Source of the DNA: Scylla paramamosain
Taxonomy: Eukaryota; Arthropoda; Malacostraca; Decapoda; Portunidae
Assembly (NCBI RefSeq): GCF_035594125.1
Contig: NC_087158.1
Location: 5,313,501-5,377,500 of the forward strand
Direction: 5' to 3'
Length of the DNA: 64,000 nucleotides
Shown here: piece by piece, positions 16,187 to 28,769 of the stretch
Position numbering within the stretch: position 1 is the stretch's first letter
Layout of the letters: each line of letters starts with the position of its first letter
Notes under the pieces: generated by a model
Databases searched by the model: none
Told to the model about the DNA's origin: nothing
Seen by the model: the letters and a program-made list of their open reading frames with translations, nothing else
Translations under genes and position numbers: made by a program

Positions 16187-16850
16187 CAGGGGGTCCTTGA
16201 CTTACGTTGGAATTCTGTTCCTACAGCATGACGTAACGCAACTCTCACCATAAGTTGGAACTCATAAGTACCTATATCACTCACCTACACTAACACAGTG
16301 GAAAAATCACAATCTAGGACTACACTACACTACAGTTAAAATAAAAAATAAAAAAGGACAATTCCTTATCTTTACTCCTGTGGTTTGCTTGCACTCTGGG
16401 CATTGCAAAGGGGAGAGATAGGCCTACACTAGGCTACTGGGAGAGGTTGGAGAGGCAGAACCTGTAGAAGGTGTTGGAGATACTAAGACAGGTGAGTCTG
16501 GAAAGCCAGAACCTGTAGAAGATGCTGGAGATACTAGGGCAGGTGAGTCTTGAGGTGGCTTTCCTTTTCATTGAACTATTGTCATCAGAAGATTCTGACT
16601 TAAGCTTGGGAGCCATAATGAAGGGCAAAAAATTCCCAAAAAGGCAACACAAAAGAAAGCGAATGTAGCACAATTCAATATGGCGTACAACTGGCAAATG
16701 TAAACAAAGCTTTTTTCCTTGTATTGCGCCACATGACATCGCAAATGCCATACACCAGTATAATGGAACAAGACCTTAATAAATTTAAGGGCGATGGTGA
16801 CATAACCACGAAACTGTAGGTCAAGGACATCATAAACCGAGAACCAGGTG
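16187..16850 (-). mobile_element. Second Tigger-type element nested in the first
   Basis: The left end CAGGGGGTCCTTGACTTACG and the reverse complement of the right end, CACCTGGTTCTCGGTTTATG, are imperfect inverted repeats flanked by TA on both sides (16185-16186, 16851-16852). The minus strand encodes a short transposase-like N-terminus, MAPKLKSESSDDNSSMKRK (from 16622), that degenerates into a small internal repeat (SRLTCPSIS, SRLTCLSIS). It is non-autonomous, 664 bp. Confidence 0.82.
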
Positions 16851-16919
16851 TATAGTCGTTACTCAATATCTATTGTATATATATTAAAAAGAAAAAAATA
16901 AATAAAAATAAAAATAAAA

Positions 16920-16969
16920 TAAAATAATAATAATAATAATAGAAATAATAATAAAATAATAATAATAAT

Positions 16970-17029
<60 letters not shown>

Positions 17030-17030
17030 T
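16920..17030. repeat. (AAT)n trinucleotide-rich array
   Basis: Repeats of AAT/TAA with interruptions at the left, becoming perfect at the right. It abuts an A/T-rich tract beginning at 16886. Confidence 0.9.
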
Positions 17031-18116
<1,086 letters not shown>

Positions 18117-18240
18117 GTTCTCTCACCCCTGATTCCAAACTTCACAAATGCATGGTCACTCATAGCTAAAGGAGGCTTCACTCCAATATTGTTTTGGTAT
18201 TTGAGGTTCTTTGATAAATTCCAAATTTAATTTGGATGTA

Positions 18241-18420
18241 TTTATGAGTACCTAGTTGTTATATTGTACAGGGCATGAGCAAAAGCTCATTTTCTCCCTC
18301 CATAACTTTATTTATCCAGTTTCTCTTTAAACATGTGTGCACTGTTTGCCACAACCACCTCTTCCTTCAAATCATTCTAGATATCAATAGTTTGATCCAG
18401 GAAGCTGTATTTCTTGATGT

Positions 18421-18421
<1 letters not shown>
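18241..18421 (-). mobile_element. LINE-B3, 3' piece (split copy)
   Basis: The 3' end of LINE-B, read leftward: the KKYS, IDIWND and FKEKLDK coding end, then the GCCCTGTACAAT and CTAGGTACTC terminal motif. Homology stops at CTTGATGTC. The rest of this copy continues at 23455 at the directly adjoining position, so one LINE-B was split by everything between. Confidence 0.85.

Positions 18422-18423
<2 letters not shown>

Positions 18424-18514
<91 letters not shown>
18424..18514. repeat. (TA)n microsatellite at LINE-B/LINE-A junction
   Basis: A 91-bp TA array lying between LINE-B3 and the 5'-truncated start of a + strand LINE-A. Confidence 0.97.
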
Positions 18515-18517
<3 letters not shown>

Positions 18518-18521
18518 TACA

Positions 18522-20773
18522 GTAGCCCCTTTTCTGTTACCTCCTCCTTTCTCTATCCTCATTTTTGATCCAAAGCTGGATGTTGCATTCATGTGTGCAA
18601 CTATTTAACCTGCTCATGCCTATGCTCTTGAATCTTCCAAGTTTTCCACCATCTGGCTACAACTACAGAGTCACTCTCAAACTAAATTTATCTGTGCTGT
18701 ATATCTCTCACCTAACTTCTCTGACTATAGGAAATTCTTTCACTACTTAACTTCCAAAGTGGAGCACATTCTGACTCTTCCCTTTTGCAGAGATCTCCAT
18801 TCTTGGAGACTTCAATGTTCACCACCAGCTTTGGGTTTCCTCTCCTTTTACTGACCATCCTGGTGAACTAGCCTTCAACTTTGCTATCCTCCATGACCTA
18901 CAGCAATTGGTGCAGCACCCTACTTGTATTCTTGACTGTCTTGGAGATACGCCCAACATTCTTGACCTTTTCCTGACCTCTGATCCTTCTGCTTATGCTG
19001 TCACCCTCTCTTCTCTGTTGGGCTCCTCTGACCACAATCTCATCTCTGTACCATGTCCTATTGCTCCAATCCCTCCTCAGGATCACCCTAACTGAAGGTG
19101 CCTTTGTCGTTTTGCCTCTGCTAGTTTGGGGGACCTGAGGAGGTATTTTACTGATTTTCCTTGGAATGACCACTGCTTCGGTGTCAGAGACCCATCTTTG
19201 TGTGCTTAGCGCATAACAAAGGTGATAATGTCTGGCATGGATGCATACATTCCTCACTCTTTTTCTCAACCTAAACCTTCCAAATCTTGGTTTAATACAG
19301 CTTGTTCTCGTGCTATACATGATAGAGAGGTGGCCCACAAGAGGTATTTAAGCCTTCCATCACCAGATTCTCATGCACTTTATATTTCTGCCCAGAAACC
19401 ATGCCAAATCTGTTCTCCAACTAGCCAAAAACTCCTTCATTAACAGAAAGTGACAAAATCTTTCAAGATGTAACTCCCCTTGTGACTTCTGGCATCTAGC
19501 CAAAAATATCTCCAATAACTTTGCTTCTTGTTCTTTCCCTCCTTTATTTCAACCAGATGGCACCACTGCTATCACATCTATTTCTAAAGCTGAACTCTTC
19601 GCTCAAACCTTTGATAAACACTACTTTGGATGATTCTGGGCTTGTTCTTCCCTTTCCTCCACCCTCTGACTACTTCATGCTACCTATTAAAATTCTTCAC
19701 AATGATGTTTTCCATGCCCTCATTGGCCTAAACGCTTGGAAGGCTTATGGACCTGATGGGGTCCCTCCTATTGTTCTCCGAAACTGTGCCTCCGTGTTTG
19801 CACCTTGCCTAGTCAAACTCTTTCACCTCTGTCTGTCAACATCTACTTTTCTTTCTTGCTGGAAGTTTGCCTACATTCAGCCTGACCCGTTCTAATCCCT
19901 CAGACTACCATTGTATTGCTTTAATTTCCTGCCTATCTAAAGTTTTTTAATCTATCCTCAACAGGAAGATTCTTAAACATCTCTCACTTAACAACTTTCT
20001 ATCTGATTGCCAGTATCGGTTCCGTCAAGGCCACTCTACTGGTGATCTTCTGGCTTTCCTTACTGAGTCGTGGTCATCCTCTTTTTAGAGATTTAGGTGA
20101 AACTTTTGTTGTTGCCTTGGACATATCAAAAGCTTTTGATAGAGTCTGGCACAAAGCTTTGATTTCCAAACTACCCTCCTACGCTTTCTATTCTTCTCTC
20201 TGTAACTTCATTTCAAGTTTCCTTTCTGACCGCTCTATTGCTGCTGTGGTAGACAGTTACTGTTCTTTTCTTAAATCTATTAACAGTGGTGTTCCTCAGG
20301 GTTCTGTCCTGTCATCCACTCTCTTCTTGTTATTCATCAATGACCTCCTAAACCGAACTTCTTGTGCTATCCACTCCTACGCTGATGATACCATCCTGCA
20401 CTTTTCCACGTCTTTTCATAGACGTCCAACCCTTCAGGAAGTAAACATTCTGTGCAGGGAAGCCGCAGAATGCCTGACTTCTGATTTTTAAAAAATTTCT
20501 CATTGTGGCAGAGCAAACTTGATGTTGTTCAGTGCCTCAAAAACTCAATTCCTCCATCTGTCAATTAGACACAACCTTCTAGACAACTATCCCCTCTTCA
20601 GTGACAGTCAACTCTCCCTCTCTTCTGCACTGAACATCCTCGGTCTGTCCTTTACTTATAATCTGAACTGGAAACTTCATATCTCATCTCTAGCTAAAAC
20701 AGCTTCTATGAAGTTAGGCATTCTGAAACGTCTATCAGTTTTTCTCACCACCCAGCTGCTAACTCTGTACAAG
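18522..20773 (+). mobile_element. LINE-A copy, 5' and 3' truncated
   Basis: A + strand LINE-A in several broken frames. It covers the apurinic-type endonuclease part ([11 protein letters not shown] block about 18790, [11 protein letters not shown] with the catalytic SDH about 19020), the linker, and the RT: KAYGPDGVPPIVLRN (about 19740), motif A VALDISKAFDRVWH (about 20110), SGVPQGSVLSS (about 20285) and active site SYADD (about 20370). It stops at LLTLYK, where a minus-strand LINE-A begins. Stops interrupt the EN and RT frames, so it is not functional. Confidence 0.92.
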
Positions 20774-23450
20774 TTCCAGAGTTTACCAGGGAAAGGGATG
20801 AATGATTGAGAATACTGGTTAACTCTTGCATTAGAGAGGTGGACAGAATAGAGGTGAGAGAAAGAAGAAAATGTTGTGCAGGAATGCTGCAGGAGGAGGG
20901 GAGGCATCCAGTGAGTAAGATTAGAAGAGCAGTTAGCATGAAAATAGGTACAGAAGATAGCAAGAGATGCAACATTGCAGCGATGAGAAAGAGGCTGAAG
21001 ACAGTCAGTTAGAGGAGAGGAGTTGATGAAATGAAAAGCTTTTGATTCCACCCTATCTAAAACAGCGATATGAGTGGAAACCGTCCCCCCAGACATGTGA
21101 AGCATACTCAGTACATGGACGGATAAGGCAGCTGGGGGGATGAGAAAAAACTGGCAGAGACATCTCAGAACACCTAATTTCATAGAAGCTGTTTTAGCTG
21201 GAGATGAGATGTAAAGCTTCCAGCTCAGATTATAAGAAAAAGACAGACTGAGGATGTTCAATGTAGAAGAAAGGGACAGTTGAGTGTTATTGAAGAAGAG
21301 GGGATGGTTGTCTGGAAGGTTGTGTCGAGTTGATAGATGGAGAAATTGAGTTTTTGAGGTATTGAACAATACCAAGTTTCCTCTACCCCAATTAGAGATT
21401 TTAGAGAGATAAGAAGTCTGGCATTCTGTGGCTTTTCTGCATGAACTGTTTTCTTCCTGAAAGGTTGGACATTTACAAAAAGATGTGAAAAAGTACAGGG
21501 TGGTATCATCAGCATAGGAGTGGATAGGACAAGAAGTTTGGTTTAGGAGATCATTGATGAATAACAGAGATTGGGTGACAGGATAGAATCCTGAGAAACA
21601 CAGCTATTAATAGATTTAGAAGAACAGTGACCATTCACCACAGCAGCAATAGAATGGTTAGAAAGGAAACTTCAGATGAAGTTACAGAGAGAAGGATAGA
21701 AACAGTAGAAGGATAGTTTGGAAATCAAAGCTTTGTGCCAGACTGTCAAAAGCTTTTGATATATCTAAGGCAACAGCAAAAGTTTCACCAAAATCTCTAA
21801 AAAGAAGGCTCAGTAATGAAAGCCAGAAGATCTCCAGTAGAGCAGCCTTGATGGAACCCATACTAGCAATCAGATAGAAGGTTGTGAAGAGGTAGATGTT
21901 TAGTATCTTCCTGTTGAGGATAGATTAAAAAAACCTTAGATAGGCAGGAAATTAAATCAATAGGATGGTAGTTTAGGAATTAGAACGATCACCCTTTATA
22001 GGAACAGGTTGAATTTAGGCAAACTAGGCAAGGTGCAAGCACAGAGGTGCAGTTTTGGAGAACCATAGGAGGGAACCCATCAGGTCCATAAGCCTTCTGA
22101 GGGTTTAGGCCAGCAAGGGCATGGAAAACATCATTTCGAAGAATTTTAATAGGTAGCATGAAATAGTCAGAGGTATGAGGAGAGGGAGGAACAAGCCTGG
22201 AACAATCCAAGGGAGAGTTTTTAGCTAAGGTTTGAGTGAAGAATTTAGCTTTCAAGATAAATGTGATAGCAGTGGTGCTATCTGGTTGAAATAAAGGAGG
22301 AAAAGAAGAAGCAAAGTTAATGGAGATGGTTTTGGCTAGGTGCTAGTAGTCACGAGGGGAGTTAGATCTTGAAAGATTTTGACACTTTCTTTTAATGAAG
22401 CAATTTTTTGGCTAGTTGGAGAACAGACTTTACATGGTTTCTGGCAGAAGTATAAAGCACATGAGATTCTGGTTGATGGAAAGCTGAAATACCTTTTGTG
22501 AGCCACCTCTTTATCATGTATAGCAAGAGAACAGGCTGTCTTAAACCAAGGTTTGGAAGGTTTAGATCAAGAAAAAGAGTGAGGAATGCACGCCTCTATG
22601 CCAGACAGTATCATCTCTGTTATCTCTGTCTAGTTCCCCAGGATGGTCATTGAAGGGAGAGGGAAGCCAAAGTTAGTGGTGAACATTGAAGTCTCCAAGA
22701 ATGGAGATCTCCACAAAAGGGAAGAGAGTCATAATGTGCTCCACTTTGGAAATTAAGTTGTCAAAGAATTTCTTATAGTCAGAGGAGTTAGGTGAAAGGT
22801 ATACAGCACAGATAAATTTAGTTTGAGAGCGACTCTGTAGTTGTAGCCAGATGGTGGAAGACTCAGAAGATTCAAGAGCGTGGGCATGAGAGCAGGTTAA
22901 GTTGTTGCGCACATAAACACAACATCCAGCTTTGGATTGAAAATGAGGATAGATAAAGTAGAAGGGAACAGAAAAGTGGCTACTGTCAGTTGCCTCAGAC
23001 ACCTGAGTCTCAGTGAGGAAAAGAACATGAGGTTTAGTAGAGGGGAGGTGGTGTCCTACAGATTGAAAATTAGATCTAAGACTGCGAATGTTGCAGAAGT
23101 TAATGTAGAAAAAGTTGAGGAGGGGGGTGTCAAGACACTTAGGGTTGATACCAGAAGAGCTGTCCGACCTGGGGACATTTGTGGTCCCCTTCCCAGATGG
23201 GGACTCCGAGGCTGGTGTAGGAATCGCCATGATAATTTTGAATTTTGAGTGAAGGGTGTGTGTGTAATAGGTACTTGTAGTTATGTTTGAAGGAAGAGAG
23301 TTGTCTTTAGAGGACAGGCTGTGACTACCCCCCTTGTGTTGTGAGACACAAAGGGAAACATTCATTGAGGTCATAAATAAGTTTAATGATAAGTTCACAG
23401 CATCCCCTGATCCACTGGGAGTAATTATCATTTCAGAAGGTGCCTACTGC
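20774..23450 (-). mobile_element. LINE-A copy in inverted orientation
   Basis: A minus-strand LINE-A running from its 5' end at about 23450 (AGGCAGTAGGCACCT) to a 3' truncation at 20774. The endonuclease N-terminus is the best preserved part (22673-23431): [44 protein letters not shown] and ILGDFNVHH. The RT is broken into short frames (KAYGPDGFPP near 22090; the NTQLSLSS and LDRVESKAF C-terminal blocks at 20900-21375). It faces the preceding copy tail to tail, giving an inverted repeat with arms of about 2 kb. Confidence 0.92.
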
Positions 23451-23454
23451 CTCC

Positions 23455-23886
23455 TAGCTTGAACACCCACTCTTCTTTATTTTCTTCCCATGCCCCCTCA
23501 TCTGTCTCTCTTTCTCATCCATCTGTGGTACCAAGTCATTTCTGTGTATTTCTATATTGTTTACTAATTTGTACATTGTTATCAGGTCTCCTCTTTCTCT
23601 TCTCTCTTGTAGTGTTGGTAATTCCATCTCTTTAAGTCTTTCTTCATAGCTTAAGTCTTTCAATTCTTGTACCATCTTTGTCGCAATCCTCTGTATTCTT
23701 TCCAGTTTCCATATATCTTTTTTCTGTGTGGTGCCCAAACTACTGCTGCATATTCTAATTTAGGTCGTATCTTGCTTATTATAATATTTTCATGATTTCT
23801 ATATCTAAATAGTTAAACACCACCATAATGTTTGTTTACAAGCTGTATGTAGAGCCAAATATTACATTTATGTGCTTTCAGGTGAT
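23455..23886 (-). mobile_element. LINE-B3, 5' piece (continuation)
   Basis: Encodes KDIWKLERIQRIATKMV, LSYEERLKEMELPTLQ and [16 protein letters not shown], then the RGHGKKIKKSGCSS region. It begins at the position where the piece at 18241-18421 stops. It ends where a TG array begins inside the LINE-B coding sequence. Confidence 0.88.
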
Positions 23887-23888
23887 AA

Positions 23889-23915
23889 TGTGTGTGTGTG
23901 TGTGTGTGTGTGTGT

Positions 23916-24006
<91 letters not shown>

Positions 24007-24045
24007 TGTGCTTGTGTATGCATGTGTACACATGTGTATCTACTC

Positions 24046-24131
<86 letters not shown>
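23889..24131. repeat. Compound (TG)n-(AG)n-(TG)n microsatellite
   Basis: TG about 27 bp, AG about 84 bp, a 50-bp spacer with CATGTGTA motifs, then TG about 81 bp. Confidence 0.97.
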
Positions 24132-24132
<1 letters not shown>

Positions 24133-24797
24133 GCCAAATTGCAAGTTTTTTTAAAGTCAAATCATTGGATTATTTAAAAGATATTTCTGGCCTAAACTGA
24201 GATTTACCAAATTTGATGTCACCAAACTCCTTGTTGTACTGTAGTGATAAGGAAGTATTCATCTGGTATGTCAAAAACTCCAACCAACAGCTGACTTTTT
24301 AATTGAATGGTAATCTTGTCAGGAAAAGCACTAATTTCAGCTGTGATAAGTGGGTGTGATGATGCTGAAGGTATAGCTGATATTGAAGGTCTAGATGAAG
24401 CAGCAGCAATATCCAAAACTTATACTGGAGATGGAGATAAGGTGTGTGTTCATTGTGTTGGTGGTGGTACATGGGTGGGTGCTGGTTCCTCCTACTTCTC
24501 AGTGATGTGACTATTTTTCTGTTCTTCCTGGCATCCCATAAGTGTTTTAAAGTTTTGTGTTGTTTAGAAAAATTTCTTAGATTTCCCATTCTCATTAGCT
24601 TCAGCTTTAAAATAGTGTAGGAGGCAAGAGTCAGGCAGTGAAGTGATTGTACTGTCTTACTGCCTATCATGTAAACCTCCCCATTGGGGCAACCACCACT
24701 TCTCACTCAGAATTGCACCTGCCATATGTGTTTCTGCATAAGCTGAAAAAAAAGGAGAATAAAATCAGATAAACATTTACAAATTATGTTATTATAT
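24132..24797. other. Unassigned sequence
   Basis: A 135-codon minus-strand open frame at 24299-24706 has a His- and Gln-rich low-complexity end and no recognisable domain. The adjoining minus frame at 24219-24416 is also unrecognised. No terminal repeats seen. Confidence 0.45.
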
Positions 24798-25059
24798 TAC
24801 TCCAGTGACACCTCTAGATCCATCAAAGCAGGAGTACTTCTGGCATTATGCCTTTGACAAATGGGAAGACTCTGATTTCCCTTGAAATGAATGACTATTG
24901 CTTCCATGTCTGATTCATTGCTTTGTGATGAGCATACAGTAGAAGTGGTTGTGATTGTCATTGACATGGAGGCATGCATATCATACATTTTCTCTAATCC
25001 AAAAGTTCATAAATCTTGGTTCAGCTCAGCTTGCTTTTGTGCCTAGACTTATATCATGC

Positions 25060-25151
<92 letters not shown>

Positions 25152-25345
25152 TAAAAATGTCAAAAACCTGTCAGATCTATTTCTCATGATTTTTGTCTAT
25201 TGTTCAAAGATATCTCCAACAATTTCCTTCACCTTTCCCTCCTTTATTTCATCAAGATGGCACCATTGTCATCTTCTGTGTCTCTAAAGCAGAACTCCTC
25301 TTTCAGACTATGCTAACATTCAACACTGGATGATTCTTCAGTTGT
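24798..25345 (+). mobile_element. Old, strongly diverged LINE-A fragment
   Basis: Aligns to the LINE-A linker between endonuclease and RT (equivalent to 29800-30370), from the CTCCAATCC region through the NDYCF, IPHSFSRPKPSK and FNTACS blocks to FPPLFQPDGTTAI and AELF. Many substitutions and indels; a (TA)n array (25064-25149) lies inside it. More diverged than any other LINE-A here. Confidence 0.72.
25064..25149. repeat. (TA)n microsatellite
   Basis: An 86-bp TA array inside the old LINE-A fragment. Confidence 0.97.
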
Positions 25346-25748
25346 TATTTCCATGTTTATTGCTCTTCTGATTCTCAAGTATGAGGTGATATTGTTTGAC
25401 AAGTTCTCAATGAGAAACAACAATTTCATTGAGTATTTATGTGAAATTTATGTAAATTACAATAGAGTTTACAGTTTACCTGACGACTTGTGCCAGGTTG
25501 TTAGGATGAAAAAATTGTATTCTTGCCTTGTTATTAACACTTTTTTCCTCCTTGCTCCTTTCACCAGGAAAGAGGAAAATGTGTTTTTGTCTGCTTTTAT
25601 CAGAAGGTGATGAGGGAGAATAGTTTATCATGAGGTTAGGTAGTTCCTTTGAATGAGGAGTAGTACTTACATAAAATAACTTAACACAATAAATCTCTTA
25701 TTTTTACGTAACCATAATATTATTATCAACTCTTTACCTGCAAACATA
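25346..25748. other. Unassigned sequence
   Basis: An 85-codon + strand open frame (25353-25610) has no recognisable domain and no splice context I can support. Confidence 0.5.
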
Positions 25749-26636
25749 GACATCCAACCCTTCAGGAGGTAAACATATCACGCAGGGAAGCCACAGAACG
25801 CCTGACTTCTGATCTTTCTAAAATTTCTGATTGGGGCAGAGCAAACTTGGTATTGTTCAATGCCTCAAAAACTCAATTCCTCCATCTATCAACTCGACAC
25901 AATCTTCCAGACAACTATCCCCTCTTCTTCAATGACACTCAACTGTCCCCCTCTTCTACACTGAACATCCTCGGTCTGTCCTTTACTTATAATCTGAACT
26001 GGAAACTTCACATCTCATCTCTAGCTAAAACAGCTTCTATGAAGTTAGGTGTTCTGAGACGTCTTCGCCAGTTTTTCTCACCCCCCCAGCTGCTAACTCT
26101 GTACAAGGGCCTTATCCGTCCATGTATGGAGTATGCTTCACATGTCTGGGGGGGTTCCACTCATACTGCTGTTCTAGACAGGGTGGAATCAAAAGCTTTT
26201 CGTCTCATCAACTCCTCTCCTCTAACTGACTGTCTTCAGCCCCTCTCTCACTGCTGCAATGTTGCATATCTAGCTGTTTTCTACCGCTATTTTCATGCCA
26301 ACTGCTCTTCTGATCTTGCTAACTGCATGCCTCCCCTCCTCCCGCGGCCTCGCTGCACAAGACTTTCTTCTTTCTCTCACTCCTATTCTGTCCACCTTTC
26401 TAATGCAAGAGTTAACCAGTATTCTCAATCATTCATCCCTTTCTCTGGTAAACTCTGGAACTCCTTGCCTGCTTCTGTATTTCCACCTTCCTATGACTTG
26501 AATTCCTTCAAGAGGGAGGTTTCAAGACACTTATCCACCAATTTTTGACCACTGCTTTGACCCTTTTAAGGGACTGGCATTTCAGTGGGCATTTTTTTTT
26601 ATTAGATTTTTGTTGCCCTTGGCCAGTATCCTTCCT

Positions 26637-26670
<34 letters not shown>
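25749..26670 (+). mobile_element. LINE-A, 5'-truncated, with poly(A) tail
   Basis: Starts in the RT just after the active site (HRHPTLQEVNISRREA block) and carries an uninterrupted 233-codon C-terminal frame at 25847-26548. That frame includes [22 protein letters not shown], [39 protein letters not shown] and [13 protein letters not shown] blocks. The 3' UTR ends CCTACAT followed by about 30 A (26641-26670). AAACATA before the insert and after the tail could be a short target duplication, though the A-run makes this uncertain. Its clean frame and tail suggest one of the younger insertions here. Confidence 0.93.
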
Positions 26671-26671
<1 letters not shown>

Positions 26672-27680
26672 ATATCTTTAAAGTAATGCTAGTGTTATTT
26701 TTACTTAGCATTCAACTGAATACCCACTAAACCTAGCCACAGGGCAATGGTGCCAGCAGACAAGAGCTAGCAAATGTGGATGGCAGGTTTCAGAACTGCA
26801 TATCGCTGCTTGTGTGTGGCACACCCAGAATTCCACAATGTTGGCAGGATTCCATTTATTCTTTTCTTGGCATTAAGTTTCTGGAGGTCAGTGTGTGGTT
26901 AGACTTTGATGCACTTTGCTGTTTGCATATCATTAATTGTACAGATATTATAAAAATTATTGTGTAAGAGACACTAGAAAATACTATTGTTAAGTTATTC
27001 CTCAAGAAATAACACATAGTTTCTCAGAACTACTATGCAGTAAAACAAGAGAACAAATGTTGGCAGGAGAGTGTCTCATATGCACTTTACCACAGAAAAC
27101 AGTGAATACAAAAAAATTAACACAAATAGTTTATACTGGGACATGGCTACTTATTAGATATGATGGTGTTGAGGGCCTAGTAATGAAATGTGAATGTTTA
27201 GAGAGACACTATGAAGATTATTTTATCACTGCAAACCATAGGGGAAAAATCTGCAAAGGTGGAAGTCCATAAGTGGTGAAACTCTGAATACTTGTGAAAC
27301 TGTGTATCCAGTTATAATTTACATATCTACATTTATACAGTCTTTAAATTTGTGTGCAGTGTTGGGAGATATCTTCTCATTTAGTTTATTCAAAAGAGTG
27401 TTCATACTTATGTCTGTGTGGATACACAGCCTGAATGAGTTGTGCACAATGGCGATGGATATGAAGATTATAGTGAGTGGATCATGTGTGAGACATATTC
27501 AGTTGGTTGCTTTGTGTCTTGCAGAAAAATGTTAAATTCATCAAAGGTGTAGATAACATTCCTCATTTATTTTGGAATCAGAAGTGCTGCTGAACCTTGT
27601 TGAATTAGTTATTGGTATGTATTGTCATTATAGCAAATTATAAGAAAGAAATTAATTTGAATTTATTAACATGATTACAG
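26671..27680. other. Intron 1 sequence without recognised features
   Basis: Short frames at 26776, 27057 and 27302 lack domain signals or a phase-compatible pair of splice sites. Nothing else seen. Confidence 0.5.
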
Positions 27681-27771
27681 GGCCCAGCTTCTAAGGAAGA
27701 GGAAATCATAAAAACTTCAACAACAGAACTCCCTGAGGTTTTACCCACACCTGTTGCTGTGACACAAGAAG
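27681..27771 (+). CDS. Coding exon 2 of the membrane protein gene
   Basis: A 91-bp exon bounded by ATTACAG on the left and GGTAATTATG on the right. It encodes residues 58-87 (starting GPASKEEEIIKTSTT and continuing through LPEVLPTPVAVTQE) plus the first base of codon 88. The translation is Glu-, Thr- and Pro-rich, matching the ectodomain style of the last exon. Frame agrees with the phase-0 end of exon 1 and, using its one spare base, with the acceptor at 63297. The exon is short and has no homology I recognise, so its support is the splice sites, the open frame and the phase match. Confidence 0.68.
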
Positions 27772-28189
27772 GTAATTATGATTTTTAAAAGTCATTGCAC
27801 AAACAAATCATTTACCTTATTTAGTACTCCCCAGAAATAAGCATTAGAATTTTCAAAGCAAACTGACAAAATAAAAAAATATAGTAACCCTTTTACTTCT
27901 TTGTTTCATGATTACAGAAAGTTTCTGGAAAAATTTTTTCTCATCCCCTGTTACACTCTTAACTCATTGCATATAATGATGTCATGGCATGATCACCACT
28001 GGTATAGGGACACACTCAGTGATGCCATGGCTCATTCTCAAGATGTGTTGCATCATTTCTTGGTGTCACATTCATTTGCTCACATGGCATGCCAAGGAAT
28101 TTCAGACTTTTTTTTTTTTTGCTTCCATAATGTCACCCATGTGTACACTTGGTAATAATTAACAGATTTTTTAGGCTTTTTTTTTTTTT
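27772..28189. other. Intron 2, first part
   Basis: No gene or repeat recognised. Two T-runs lie near 28110 and 28180. Confidence 0.5.
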
Positions 28190-28769
28190 TCATTTATCAA
28201 CTTTTTCATCATCTCTTCATCCATGTAAGCAAATGCACTTTTCATCTTTCTCAGTAACTCATAGGTTTCCCCAACTATTTTGTTTACATGTGATAGTAGT
28301 TATTGTAATTCCCAAATCTTTTCTTCTTTGGTTTTCTTAATTTCCACTTCTCCCATGGTGTAGGAACTTGTCAGTCTTCTTTTGCTTTTTCCTAATTCCA
28401 TCACTTTGCATTTCTTTGCATTGAATTCCATTTCCCATTTCTTACTCTATTTATATATCTTTAGATCTTTCTGTAATATTTCACAATCCATATTGTTTTC
28501 CACTCTTTCCAATAATTTTTCATCATCTGCAAACAGACTTATATAACTGTCAACCTCATCCATCATATTGTTGACATACACCAGAAACATTACGGGGGCT
28601 AAGACTGTCACCTGTGGTGTTTGACTTGTAACTCTACACCTTTCTGATTTTTCTCCCTTTATTACACTTCTCATTTTTCTATCCCTCAGGAAGTCTGTAA
28701 TCCAATTCAGTGTGTTGCCTCGCAGACCTCCTATATTTTGAATTTTCCATAGCAGTCTTTCATGTGGAG

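Larger units (their letters stand above)
13998..16875 (+). mobile_element. Tigger (pogo superfamily) DNA transposon, with a second element nested near its right end
   Basis: The left end CAGTGGAACCTTGAGTAAAC follows TA at 13996-13997. The transposase relic occupies about 14260-15859. The right subterminal sequence is split by an inserted element at 16187-16850. It resumes as TAGTCGTTACTCAATATC and ends CTATTG at 16875 before TA, which is a decayed form of the standard right tip. Without the insert the element is about 2.2 kb, a normal Tigger length. Confidence 0.85.

Noticed and set aside
18522..23450. Twin-priming inversion of a single LINE-A
   Set aside because: Twin priming gives non-overlapping inverted and direct parts of one copy; here both arms cover the same 2 kb of the element.
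24219..24706. Minus-strand frames with Trp- and His-rich stretches, considered as a MADF-type or domesticated gene
   Set aside because: No complete domain could be aligned by eye and the end is low complexity.
27057..27272. 71-codon open frame before exon 2, possible extra exon
   Set aside because: No domain and no phase-compatible acceptor/donor pair, and it is unlike the Ser/Thr/Pro-rich host protein.
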